13,368 bases of DNA from Parcubacteria group bacterium Gr01-1014_72 (GCA_007375925.1 VMFH01000023.1:1-13368), one strand, 5' to 3'. Positions 1-6,477 are shown, numbered from the stretch's first letter. The notes: a model not told the origin generated them from the letters alone. A program made the numbers and translations.

Positions 1-93
1 ACTTTTCTTCAGAAACACGCGTATCCCTCTACTGCGGGATTGCTATGCTCGTCCCGCCGCAGACGGGACTGCGCAATGTTTCTGAAGAAAAGT
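1..93. repeat. 17-bp inverted repeat enclosing nested hairpins
   Basis: Bases 1-17 are the exact reverse complement of 77-93. The 59 bases between them hold smaller inverted repeats built on the word GTCCCG (51-56 with 64-69, and 34-39 with 52-57). The element lies directly after the last gene of the minus-strand pilus operon (stop at 101-103), so its transcript would fold into a branched stem-loop. No T-run follows the stem on the minus strand, so a classical intrinsic terminator is not shown. It could be a 3'-end stabiliser, a terminator of another kind or a small mobile palindrome. The stem may extend beyond base 1. Confidence 0.6.
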
Positions 94-100
94 CCGAGCG

Positions 101-1486
101 TTACTCAACCTCTCGCCATCTATCAAACACATACCCCCCGCCGGGGCCCGCGGTGAAGAGGAGACTGGCGAGGCCCGTCTCATACGTCACCTGGGCAGTG
201 TTGCTTAAACTAATCTTGTATGCCGTCACCTCTTTGAGGGAGACGCTGTTCGCGAGCTCTATCTTCCCGTGCCCGGCGTAGAGGAGCAGATCCCCGGTCG
301 CGCTGTTTGAAATGCGGATCGCATCCGTACCGCCGCCTTGCTCCGCACTGTTGTTCTGCGAGACGAGAAGCACGTAGGAGTTGGGGGAGCCGCTCCCAAA
401 AAACTGCGTGGTGTTACTTATTGTAATGCGGCTACCGGCAGTGCGGTCTGAAGGATTGTCGGCGATAATGGCGATGCTCTTGCTCCCCACCGACGGATCA
501 ATCCGCACGTCAGCGGAGTTGCTGATCCCAATGTTGCCCGAAACCCACAGGGGGCCGAGGAGTGTGATGACCGCGCTCCCGCTCACATTGAGGTCGCAGT
601 CTATCTTCTTCGGACCAAGTGTTACGTTCCCGGTAATGCTGTAGGGACAGGGCGACGTGTGCGTGCCGCCCGCAAGCGCGTCATTCTCCCAGAGGGTTAT
701 CTGCTCATCGGAAATGGGGAGGGGCGAGGGCACCTGATCCGGACTTCCCGGGAAGAGCGTCCCGCCGACGGTCGTGTTTGAGATGGTGGTATAGTGCGCA
801 TCTTTATCAATCGTGGAGTTAAGGATCGTGTGCGCCCAGGCGCTTAAGGTCGCGTGTACTCCGTCAATGAGGCCCGCGGGGCCGGCCGAAACGACGTCTC
901 CCTGCACCAGGTTTGAGTTGGAGCCGGTCACCGGCCCGTTTGAGTAGAGGTTCCCGATCACAAGGGAGCTGTTTATCATGGTAATGCCCCCCTGCCCCGA
1001 CTGCACGCCGTAGAAGAATGACGCGCCGCTCCCGAAGGTGAGGTGACTTTTTAGCGTGCGCACCAAACCGGCCTGCGTGCCGGTAACGAGCACTTCCTTG
1101 CCGTCGGCAACGTCGGTGATCGTTCCAACGGCGGTCGCGCCGTTCAGCGAGAGCGTCGGCGCGGGCGGCACCGTCATATTCTCTTCAATACGGTACAGGA
1201 GGTCTTCATTGAGCGCCTCGGCGGTGTAGAAACTCCCCCGCGACTGCCCCGACTCCGCAATGCTCTCAATATGACGGAGGACCGGTGAAATAATCCCAAA
1301 CATGATGGTAAGCGAGATGAGGAGAAAGAATACCGTCGCGACAATGACGGCCTGACCCCGCTGCCACGGAGCACAAATCACAGAGCACGGAGCACACGAT
1401 GTTCTGTGCTCTCCTCCTCCGCTAAAGCTTGGGCGGACAAGTGTGTTCCGTGCTTCATGTTCTGTGCTCTGTGTTCCGTGCTTCAT
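101..1486 (-). CDS. PilX/GspK-position pilus protein with beta-helix-like body
   Basis: The protein has 461 residues. Residues 1-43 are an odd Cys/Ser/His-rich leader encoded by heptad repeat DNA. A single hydrophobic segment follows (about 45-68, starting RGQAVIVATVFF) and resembles a PilX-type N-terminus. After it comes a short helix (SFYTAEALNEDLLYR, about 85-99) and a Ser/Thr/Asn/Gly-rich body (about 150-440) full of short repeats such as SNT, NST, SNGP and SAGP, suggesting a parallel beta-helix. There is no G-F-x-x-x-E prepilin site, so processing by prepilin peptidase is uncertain. It is the last gene of the operon, in the place of gspK/pilX, 10 bp after the GspJ-like gene. I recall closely similar proteins next to pilins in many Parcubacteria, usually annotated hypothetical. 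The start at 1486 is the first ATG of the open frame and is not backed by a Shine-Dalgarno motif. A downstream GTG (residue 36) is possible, so the true N-terminus is uncertain. Confidence 0.8.
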   Translation of the reverse strand: MKHGTQSTEHEARNTLVRPSFSGGGEHRTSCAPCSVICAPWQRGQAVIVATVFFLLISLTIMFGIISPVLRHIESIAESGQSRGSFYTAEALNEDLLYRIEENMTVPPAPTLSLNGATAVGTITDVADGKEVLVTGTQAGLVRTLKSHLTFGSGASFFYGVQSGQGGITMINSSLVIGNLYSNGPVTGSNSNLVQGDVVSAGPAGLIDGVHATLSAWAHTILNSTIDKDAHYTTISNTTVGGTLFPGSPDQVPSPLPISDEQITLWENDALAGGTHTSPCPYSITGNVTLGPKKIDCDLNVSGSAVITLLGPLWVSGNIGISNSADVRIDPSVGSKSIAIIADNPSDRTAGSRITISNTTQFFGSGSPNSYVLLVSQNNSAEQGGGTDAIRISNSATGDLLLYAGHGKIELANSVSLKEVTAYKISLSNTAQVTYETGLASLLFTAGPGGGYVFDRWREVE

Positions 1487-1498
1487 GCTCTGTGTTTT
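1368..1498. repeat. Inverted heptad-repeat array, PilX-like gene start
   Basis: Bases 1368-1395 are four 7-mers (GGAGCAC, AAATCAC, AGAGCAC, GGAGCAC). Bases 1399-1412 and 1443-1498 are two plus eight 7-mers in the opposite orientation (such as GTGTTCC, GTGCTTC, ATGTTCT), all fitting RTG-N-TYY. The arms are separated by 30 bases (1413-1442), which on the minus strand contain a GGAGGAGGAG run and an AAGCTT palindrome. The last heptad contains the upstream gene's TAA, and the ATG of the downstream gene sits on a heptad junction. Confidence 0.85.
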
Positions 1499-2060
1499 AG
1501 TACGACTCCCTCATAACCGCCGTTGTGTAGAATGTTTCGGAGCGAAGCGTGCTCCCCGTACCGGCCTCAATCACGAGCTCAATCTTCACACCCTCGGAGT
1601 GCGGGGTGTCAATGCGGCGAAAGACGAGGTTTACGACGCGCGCGTCCTCGGGCGTGAGGGGACCCGCTATCACTCCGTTCTCTCGGAGCGTGAGCGTCGT
1701 CCCGCTCACAAAAAACTCAACGGTGCGGGCGGCGGAGGCAGCGTCGGTTGTGTTCAGGTATAAAACTCCTGGGTGCGAGCCGAGCACGCTCTGCGCCGTG
1801 TTGACGCTTGCTCCATCGCGAATCTCCCGCACCATCCTATCAAGGGAGAAGAGTGCGGCGCTCTGAATATGTTGCGTGGTGCGGATCGTCGCAAATGAGC
1901 GGGTCATTGCAAGGAGCGTGCTCACCACAACGATGAACAGGAGAGACAGGAGGGAGACGTACACGATGATCTCAATGAGGGAAAACCCATGGAACATGGA
2001 GCATGAAGCATGGAGCATACATGGGGGCACGCGTTTAGATTTTTCTCTTTTATGCTTCAT
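1497..2060 (-). CDS. GspJ/PilW-like minor pseudopilin
   Basis: The protein has 187 residues. It carries a type III (prepilin) signal: a 25-residue leader ending in Gly, then F-S-L-I-E with Glu at +5, then a hydrophobic stretch (about 26-50), which is the N-terminal alpha-1 stalk of pseudopilins. The C-terminal part (SLDRMVREIRDGASV, then beta-rich sequence ending LRSETFYTTAVMRESY) fits GspJ/PilW minor pseudopilins in size and layout. It is third in the H-I-J-K order and 47 bp after the GspI-like gene. The leader is encoded largely by heptad repeats and has further in-frame Met codons at residues 15 and 22. The last would leave only M-F-H-G before the cleavage site, so the start is ambiguous. 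No Shine-Dalgarno motif is visible before any of them. The pseudopilin class is solid; the J assignment rests on order and length. Confidence 0.85.
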   Translation of the reverse strand: MKHKREKSKRVPPCMLHASCSMFHGFSLIEIIVYVSLLSLLFIVVVSTLLAMTRSFATIRTTQHIQSAALFSLDRMVREIRDGASVNTAQSVLGSHPGVLYLNTTDAASAARTVEFFVSGTTLTLRENGVIAGPLTPEDARVVNLVFRRIDTPHSEGVKIELVIEAGTGSTLRSETFYTTAVMRESY

Positions 2061-2107
2061 GTTTCAAGTTTCATGTTTTATGTTTCATGTTTTATGTTTT
2101 ATGAGTT
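1991..2107. repeat. Inverted heptad-repeat array, GspJ-like gene start
   Basis: Bases 1991-2018 are four heptads (GGAACAT, GGAGCAT, GAAGCAT, GGAGCAT). Bases 2052-2100 are seven consecutive heptads in the other orientation, each fitting A-W-G-Y-TT-Y, followed by ATGAGTT (2101-2107) directly abutting the TAG stop of the upstream gene (2108-2110). A 33-bp core lies between the arms. The left arm encodes the end of the leader, and the adjoining ATGGGTT (1984-1990, minus-strand sense) encodes the Gly-Phe cleavage site. Confidence 0.9.
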
Positions 2108-2659
2108 CTAGTCTTCAAACAAATTCGTCAGGTACGTTGAGAGCGATTTCGTCACCGTGCCGTTTGGTCCCTCCCGCGCGACGGAGACAGTTACTCTTTT
2201 TGTGTTCGGATCAAGCGTGCCGGACGGGGCGATACTATCGTTTGCGTCGCGGTACACATTGTCCAAGACGAAACGGCGTTCAAAAACTCCGTCAATAAGG
2301 GTGTTGGTTACCGATGCTACAAAGCGCGTGCCGTTCCACTCAAAGTAGTAGGGTGTCCCCGGCGTGAGCGCGCTGATGTTCGCCGTCCAGCCGAAATCGC
2401 GCATGAGTCGGACCGCCTCTACTCCCTCCTCAAGGAGGTACGTTTCCTGAATGAGCACCGTGGCGCGCACGCTGGTGGCAAGATACATGTTGTACGCCGC
2501 CGCAATGCCGATGATGGAGAAAAGCGTAATCGCCGTTCCGATAACAACCTCGAGCAGAGAAAAGCCTGCAACATGAAACCTGAAACCTGAAACACTAGGA
2601 AAAAACCCTATACGAGAGTCTGATGTTTTTCCTCTTATGTTCCATGCTTCATGCTTCAT
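2108..2659 (-). CDS. GspI/PilV-like minor pseudopilin
   Basis: The protein has 183 residues. A long 32-residue leader ends in Ala-Gly. The mature N-terminus is F-S-L-L-E with Glu5, then a hydrophobic helix (about 33-55). The body contains TYLLEEGVEAVRLMRDFGW (about 84-102), close to the L-A-E-E-G-x-E-x-V-R-x-x-R-D motif of PilV/GspI-like proteins in Gram-positive bacteria and CPR, and a beta-rich C-terminus ending SLSTYLTNLFED. It lies between the H-like and J-like genes. The leader is made from heptad repeats (SVSGFRFHVAG), so its N-terminal part shares no ancestry with normal leaders except the cleavage site. The start at 2659 sits on a heptad junction, with no Shine-Dalgarno motif. Prepilin-type identity is secure; the subclass is inferred. 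Confidence 0.87.
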   Translation of the reverse strand: MKHEAWNIRGKTSDSRIGFFPSVSGFRFHVAGFSLLEVVIGTAITLFSIIGIAAAYNMYLATSVRATVLIQETYLLEEGVEAVRLMRDFGWTANISALTPGTPYYFEWNGTRFVASVTNTLIDGVFERRFVLDNVYRDANDSIAPSGTLDPNTKRVTVSVAREGPNGTVTKSLSTYLTNLFED

Positions 2660-2755
2660 GTTTTATGATTTGTGTTCCATGTTTTATGCTCCATGTTTTA
2701 TGATTTGTGTTCCATGTTTCAAGCTTCATGTTTCAGGTTTTATGTTTCAAGATTA
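2568..2755. repeat. Inverted heptad-repeat array, GspI-like gene start (longest)
   Basis: Bases 2568-2595 are four heptads (GCAACAT, GAAACCT twice, GAAACAC). After a 41-bp core, bases 2637-2755 are 17 consecutive heptads without a register break, nearly all fitting R-D-G-N-T-Y-Y (for example ATGTTTT, ATGATTT, GTGTTCC, AAGCTTC). The last (2749-2755) contains the TAA of the upstream GspH-like gene, so the array fills the whole 93-bp intergenic space and continues into the leader of the downstream gene. Confidence 0.92.
2657..2719. repeat. 28-bp direct repeat, 35-bp period
   Basis: Bases 2657-2684 and 2692-2719 are identical over 28 positions. The offset is 35 bp, that is five heptads, so this is a recent block duplication of a five-heptad unit inside the larger array. 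It shows that the array grows in whole heptads. Confidence 0.92.
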
Positions 2756-3292
2756 ATTTGTTTCCGCGATTCCCGTTGCGGAAATTGTCACCGTTTTCGT
2801 CCGAGATGCATCGGAAGAGAGCGCGATGGTGATTGTCCCGCTCTGCGCCGTCTTTCCAGTGAGCCGCTGGAACACAACATCGCTCCCGCCCCCTTGGAGA
2901 GCGGTGGCAAAGATTCGCACGGTCGGGGGAAGTTCCTCAACGCGATTGTCGGGCGCCCCGCCAGAGTAGCTCCCCCCGCGAAAGAGGACCATGCGCCGCT
3001 CTTCAAAATGCACTCCGTACAGAGAGGCGTCTTTTGAGGAGAGAGCGAGAGAGCGGGCGCGCAGAAGGAGCGACAGCGCGGATGTGGCGCTTCCTTCAAG
3101 GGCCTTCTCGCGATTGAGACCACCAAAAACGCCGGTCGTCGCGGCTGCGATGATGGCGAGCACGGCAAGCACGATCACCGCCTCAACGATAGAAAATCCT
3201 GAAACTTGAAACTTGAAACTTGAAACATAGAGAAAGATTCCTCGACGAGAGTTTGATTCCTTTTTCTCCGTGTTCCATGTTTCAAGTTTCAT
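2753..3292 (-). CDS. GspH/FimT-like minor pseudopilin
   Basis: The protein has 179 residues. A 32-residue leader ends in Ser-Gly, followed by F-S-I-V-E with Glu5 and a hydrophobic helix (about 33-55, with the small-residue stretch AIIAAATTGVFGG). The next part, SALSLLLRARSLALSSKDASLYGVHFEE, matches the GspH/FimT pattern in which the stalk helix leads into a beta strand after an L-x-x-A-R-x-x-A-x-x motif. The rest is beta-rich and ends ISATGIAETN. It is the first pseudopilin after pilC, as expected for gspH in an H-I-J-K series. The leader (VSSFKFQVSG) is encoded by three perfect plus one near-perfect heptad copies. The start at 3292 has no Shine-Dalgarno motif and lies 10 bp after the pilC stop. 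Confidence 0.87.
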   Translation of the reverse strand: MKLETWNTEKKESNSRRGIFLYVSSFKFQVSGFSIVEAVIVLAVLAIIAAATTGVFGGLNREKALEGSATSALSLLLRARSLALSSKDASLYGVHFEERRMVLFRGGSYSGGAPDNRVEELPPTVRIFATALQGGGSDVVFQRLTGKTAQSGTITIALSSDASRTKTVTISATGIAETN

Positions 3293-3304
3293 GTTACATG
3301 TCTC
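3201..3304. repeat. Inverted heptad-repeat array, GspH-like gene start
   Basis: Bases 3201-3228 are GAAACTT three times and GAAACAT. After a 41-bp core, bases 3270-3297 are GTGTTCC, ATGTTTC, AAGTTTC, ATGTTAC, followed by ATGTCTC, which runs into the pilC stop codon (3303-3305). Bases 3215-3228 are the exact reverse complement of 3277-3290, giving a 14-bp perfect stem. The 41-bp core has the same length as that at 2596-2636 and matches it at a little over half of positions, including a shared cgagagt-y-tgat block. Confidence 0.9.
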
Positions 3305-4517
3305 AAATACTGTTCACGAGCGAGTATGTGGGTGTGATCATCGCCACGGCGAAAAAACCGACAATGACGCCGATGATGACCATGAGGATCGGTTCTATGA
3401 TGGTGGAGAGGTCTCTCGTCTGCTGCTCAACCTCCGACTCATAGAAGAGGCCGACATCATGGAGCATCTCTGGCAGCTTCCCCGTCTCCTCACCGACACT
3501 GATCATCTCCGAGAGAAACGCGGGGTAGAGGGGCTCCGATTCGGAAAACACCTTCGCGATCGGATTTCCCTTCTCAATCGCCACAATCGCACGCTCCAAG
3601 ACTGCCCTGTAGTAGACGTTTTGCACCACTTCGCCGGTAATGCGAAGCGCATTTATGATGGACACTCCGGCCGAAAGGAGGGATGAGAACGTCATCGCGG
3701 TGCGCGCTGTGTTCGTCTCTCGGACAAGACGCGAGAGGAGCGGAACGTGCAGAAAAATGAAGTCAATCGCCTTTTTGCCCGGGAGCGTACGCGAAGCGGC
3801 AAAGGTTGCCCCCGCGAAGGCGACGAGACCGATCAAAAAAGTCACCGTGTGCTGCGAGAGGAGATCGCTCACGAGGATAACTATCCGCGTTGAGAGCGGA
3901 AGATCAATTTTGAGTTCCTTAAATGTCGCCGTCAGACTCGGCACGACAAAGATGAGCATGAGAATACCCACGATGACCATGACCGTGACGATGATCGCGG
4001 GATAGAAGAGGGCGCCGCGTACTTTGCGCGACAGCTGGTACATCTTGTCCATCTGCGTCGCGAGTGCCGAGAGCGACTTCGCGAGCGAGCCACTCTCCTC
4101 CCCTGCCTTCACCATGGAAATGAAAATGGGCGGGAAAACGGTCGGGTGGAGCGACAGCGCCTCGGAGAGCTGCTTGCCCTGCTTTACGCTCTCCGCAAGC
4201 GCCCCGATGACCTTCTTCAACTGTTTCTTCTTTGTCTGGCGAATGAGTACCTCAAACGCGCGGGAGAGCGAGAGACCCGCCTCAAGCATCGCGCTTAAGT
4301 TCTTCGCAAACACGATCTTGTCGTGATACGACACGCGGGAGAGAACGGTCCCGAGGCGCCGCCAGTCAAACAACACGCGCTCGCGCACCAGTCCGGCAAA
4401 GAGAACCGACTCGCCCGCGTTGCGAAACCCCTGGTAGAGCGTGAATTTGTCCGGCGCCTCACGCTCGCCCTCATACGCGCTCCCGTCCGCCTTTTGCGCT
4501 TTGAATTTGTATTTCAT
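3303..4517 (-). CDS. pilC: PilC/GspF inner-membrane platform protein
   Basis: The protein has 404 residues, the normal length for PilC/GspF. The N-terminus (MKYKFKAQKADGS...GEREA) is the typical Y-x-x-x-A-x-x-x-x-G start. Two homologous GspF domains follow (about 65-195 and 270-395), each with its diagnostic motif: FISMVKAGEESGSL at 132-145 and FLSEMISVGEETGKLPEML at 334-352. Three membrane segments are visible at about 170-195, 222-242 and 372-395. PilC is the platform that couples the PilB ATPase to pilin extraction from the membrane. It follows pilB after a 142-bp gap filled by an imperfect palindrome and precedes the pseudopilins by 10 bp. The start is the only sensible one (first ATG, canonical N-terminus) although no Shine-Dalgarno sequence precedes it. 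Confidence 0.96.
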   Translation of the reverse strand: MKYKFKAQKADGSAYEGEREAPDKFTLYQGFRNAGESVLFAGLVRERVLFDWRRLGTVLSRVSYHDKIVFAKNLSAMLEAGLSLSRAFEVLIRQTKKKQLKKVIGALAESVKQGKQLSEALSLHPTVFPPIFISMVKAGEESGSLAKSLSALATQMDKMYQLSRKVRGALFYPAIIVTVMVIVGILMLIFVVPSLTATFKELKIDLPLSTRIVILVSDLLSQHTVTFLIGLVAFAGATFAASRTLPGKKAIDFIFLHVPLLSRLVRETNTARTAMTFSSLLSAGVSIINALRITGEVVQNVYYRAVLERAIVAIEKGNPIAKVFSESEPLYPAFLSEMISVGEETGKLPEMLHDVGLFYESEVEQQTRDLSTIIEPILMVIIGVIVGFFAVAMITPTYSLVNSI

Positions 4518-4651
4518 AGCAATGATACGAATCTATAAATGATACCAATCTGCGAATGGGGCACGAATATGCGAATGGCTACAAATATCTTTTTTCTTAT
4601 TCGTAGTTATTCGCAGATTCGGATTTGATTCGTTGATTGGTATCATTGCTA
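4517..4651. repeat. Imperfect palindrome between pilB and pilC (ATTCG-word family)
   Basis: Bases 4517-4528 are the exact reverse complement of 4640-4651 (12 bp). Inside, 4547-4557 pairs exactly with 4609-4619 (11 bp), and 4541-4549 matches the reverse complement of 4636-4644. The left half repeats the words GAATG/GAATC and GATAC; the right half has ATTCG at 4599, 4609, 4617 and 4628. In the operon mRNA this would be a long hairpin between the ATPase and platform genes, which could affect processing or relative expression. The left half also resembles bases 8099-8120. Confidence 0.85.
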
Positions 4652-4659
4652 GTATCATG

Positions 4660-6414
4660 TTATTCGGACACGACGCGAAGCACTTCCTCAATCGTCGTGA
4701 TGCCCTGCGCGCACTTGTACAGGCCGTCTTCTATCATGATGAGCATGCCCCCTTTGCGCCCCTCCGTCTCAATTTCTGCGGCAGTCCCACTGCGCATGAT
4801 AAGCTCCTTAATCGCACTCGTAACCGGCAGCACCTCGTAAATGCCGACGCGCCCGCTGTAGCCGTCTTTACACTCGGCAGTCTCTTTCGGGTGGAAGAAA
4901 GGTATCTTCTCCCATGCAGCATCCCGGGGCACGACCTTCTCTTCTTTGAGTGCCGCGAGCACGCGGTCAAGGTCAATTGATTTTGAGAGCTGGGAGACGG
5001 CGGCCTTCGTGAGGAAGTACTTCTCTTTTGAAGAGCAGAGCTTCCGTACGAGGCGCTGGGCGAGGATGACATTGACCGTGGAGACGATAAGAAACGGCTC
5101 AATCTTCATGTCAAGGAGGCGCGGGATGGCGCCGGCGGCGGAGTTGGTGTGGAGTGTCGAGAGGACGAGGTGTCCGGTGAGCGCGGCGTTCACCGCAAGA
5201 GAAGCCGTCTCGTTGTCGCGGATCTCGCCCACCATAATGATGTCGGGGTCCTGGCGGACAAGGGTGCGCAGTCCTGCGCCGAAGGTGAGACCAATCTCGG
5301 GCTTCACCTGTGTCTGGTTCACCCGCTGCATCTGGTACTCCACCGGGTCCTCAATCGTAGAGATGTTCACCTGCGGCGTATTCAAAATATCAAGCATCGT
5401 GTAAAGCGTCGTCGTCTTGCCCGACCCCGTCGGCCCCGTCGTCAGAATCATCCCCGTTTTCTGCTTCATGCCCGTATGAAGGTGCTCAAGCCCTTCGCCG
5501 TGAAAACCGAGCGCTTCAAGGGTGAAGCCGGACACGCTCTCGCGGAGTAACCGCATCACGATCTTTTCGCCAAAGTAGATGGGAAGTATGGAGACGCGGA
5601 ACGATACCTTCTCCCCGCCCGTCTCCACCTTGAACCGCCCGTCTTGGGGAAGGCGCTTCTCATCAAGTTTTAGGTTTGCGAGCACTTTGATACGGGCGCT
5701 CAGGGAGGCGGACGCCGTCTTCGGCAGAACCATCGCGTCATGGAGGATGCCGTCAATCCGGTACCGTACGAGAAGCTCGTTCTCCTGGGGCTCAATGTGA
5801 ATGTCGGAAGCGCCCTGGAGTATCGCGTGCTTGAGGAGCGTGTCCACAATCCGGACAACCGGCAGGTCCTCGGCCATCTTCTTGAGGTCACTCTCGCTCA
5901 CGTTCTCTTCCTCCCCCTTCTCCGAAAAGCTTTTGAGGGAGAGCGTCTCCTGCTGAATGATGTCGCCGAACTCGGCTTTGAGCGACTTCTGGTACTGGAG
6001 GAGCACTGACTTGATGGACTCCGTCGTCGTGAGGCGCGGGAGGATTTTGAGGTTCACCTTTTTCTTGACGAAATCAATTGCCGCCAGGTCGTCGGTATCA
6101 AGCATTGCCACCTCAAGAGAGCCATCGCTTCGGCGGAACGCGACGATGTTGTGCGTCCGGGCAATGGGCTCGGGGATGAGCGAGAGCGTCTCAAACTCAA
6201 TCTTTTGGTTCCGAAGGTCAACGAAGGGGATGCCAAGCACGTATGCCTGCACACGCCGAAGGTCGTCTTCCGAGAGCTTGCCCTTCCCGACGAGAATGGC
6301 GCCAACACTTTGCTTGCGCTCGTCCGCTTCCTTCGCGGCCGCCTCAAAATCAGCTTTTGAGACAAGCCCTGAATCTTTCACAAACTCGCGAAGTTGTTTT
6401 TCTGCAATAACCAT
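4660..6414 (-). CDS. pilB: PilB/GspE-type pilus assembly ATPase
   Basis: The protein has 584 residues. Residues 5-145 form an MshEN/GspE-II N-terminal domain (QSVGAILVGKGKLSEDDL...LGIPFVDL). The GspE ATPase core follows: GASDIHIEP at 201-209, Walker A GPTGSGKTT at 327-335, Asp box STIEDPVEY at 352-360, Walker B DIIMVGEIRD at 391-400 and His box HLVLSTLHT at 415-423. This cytoplasmic hexameric ATPase powers pilus extension. It is the first gene of the operon. The zinc-binding four-cysteine motif common in PilB/GspE is degenerate: only C460 and C515 remain (LCSSK and ECKDGYSGR). An extra Lys/Glu-rich stretch lies between them. The start follows a heptad array and has no Shine-Dalgarno motif. 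PilT is unlikely because of the N-terminal domain and length. Confidence 0.96.
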   Translation of the reverse strand: MVIAEKQLREFVKDSGLVSKADFEAAAKEADERKQSVGAILVGKGKLSEDDLRRVQAYVLGIPFVDLRNQKIEFETLSLIPEPIARTHNIVAFRRSDGSLEVAMLDTDDLAAIDFVKKKVNLKILPRLTTTESIKSVLLQYQKSLKAEFGDIIQQETLSLKSFSEKGEEENVSESDLKKMAEDLPVVRIVDTLLKHAILQGASDIHIEPQENELLVRYRIDGILHDAMVLPKTASASLSARIKVLANLKLDEKRLPQDGRFKVETGGEKVSFRVSILPIYFGEKIVMRLLRESVSGFTLEALGFHGEGLEHLHTGMKQKTGMILTTGPTGSGKTTTLYTMLDILNTPQVNISTIEDPVEYQMQRVNQTQVKPEIGLTFGAGLRTLVRQDPDIIMVGEIRDNETASLAVNAALTGHLVLSTLHTNSAAGAIPRLLDMKIEPFLIVSTVNVILAQRLVRKLCSSKEKYFLTKAAVSQLSKSIDLDRVLAALKEEKVVPRDAAWEKIPFFHPKETAECKDGYSGRVGIYEVLPVTSAIKELIMRSGTAAEIETEGRKGGMLIMIEDGLYKCAQGITTIEEVLRVVSE

Positions 6415-6427
6415 AAGGGGGAAGCTT

Positions 6428-6460
6428 GTAGTTGGTAGGTGGTAGGTTGTAGGTTGTAGG
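6428..6460. repeat. GTAGGTT heptad array upstream of pilB
   Basis: GTAGTTG, GTAGGTG, GTAGGTT, GTAGGTT and a partial GTAGG run without interruption from 6428 to 6460. The period is 7 bp, as in the pseudopilin arrays, but the word differs. The array ends 13 bases upstream of the pilB ATG, in its 5' leader. No inverted partner is visible nearby. Confidence 0.9.
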
Positions 6461-6477
6461 AAAATAGGAAAAGGGAC

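Noticed and set aside
3229..3269. tRNA or structured RNA gene in the array cores
   Set aside because: The cores are only 30-41 bp, are translated as leader peptide and show no cloverleaf or known motif.
1368..3304. CRISPR array
   Set aside because: The units are contiguous 7-mers with no spacers of constant length, and no cas gene is present.
4517..4651. Insertion sequence or MITE with target-site duplication
   Set aside because: Inverted ends are present, but no target duplication or transposase is seen; kept only as a palindromic repeat.
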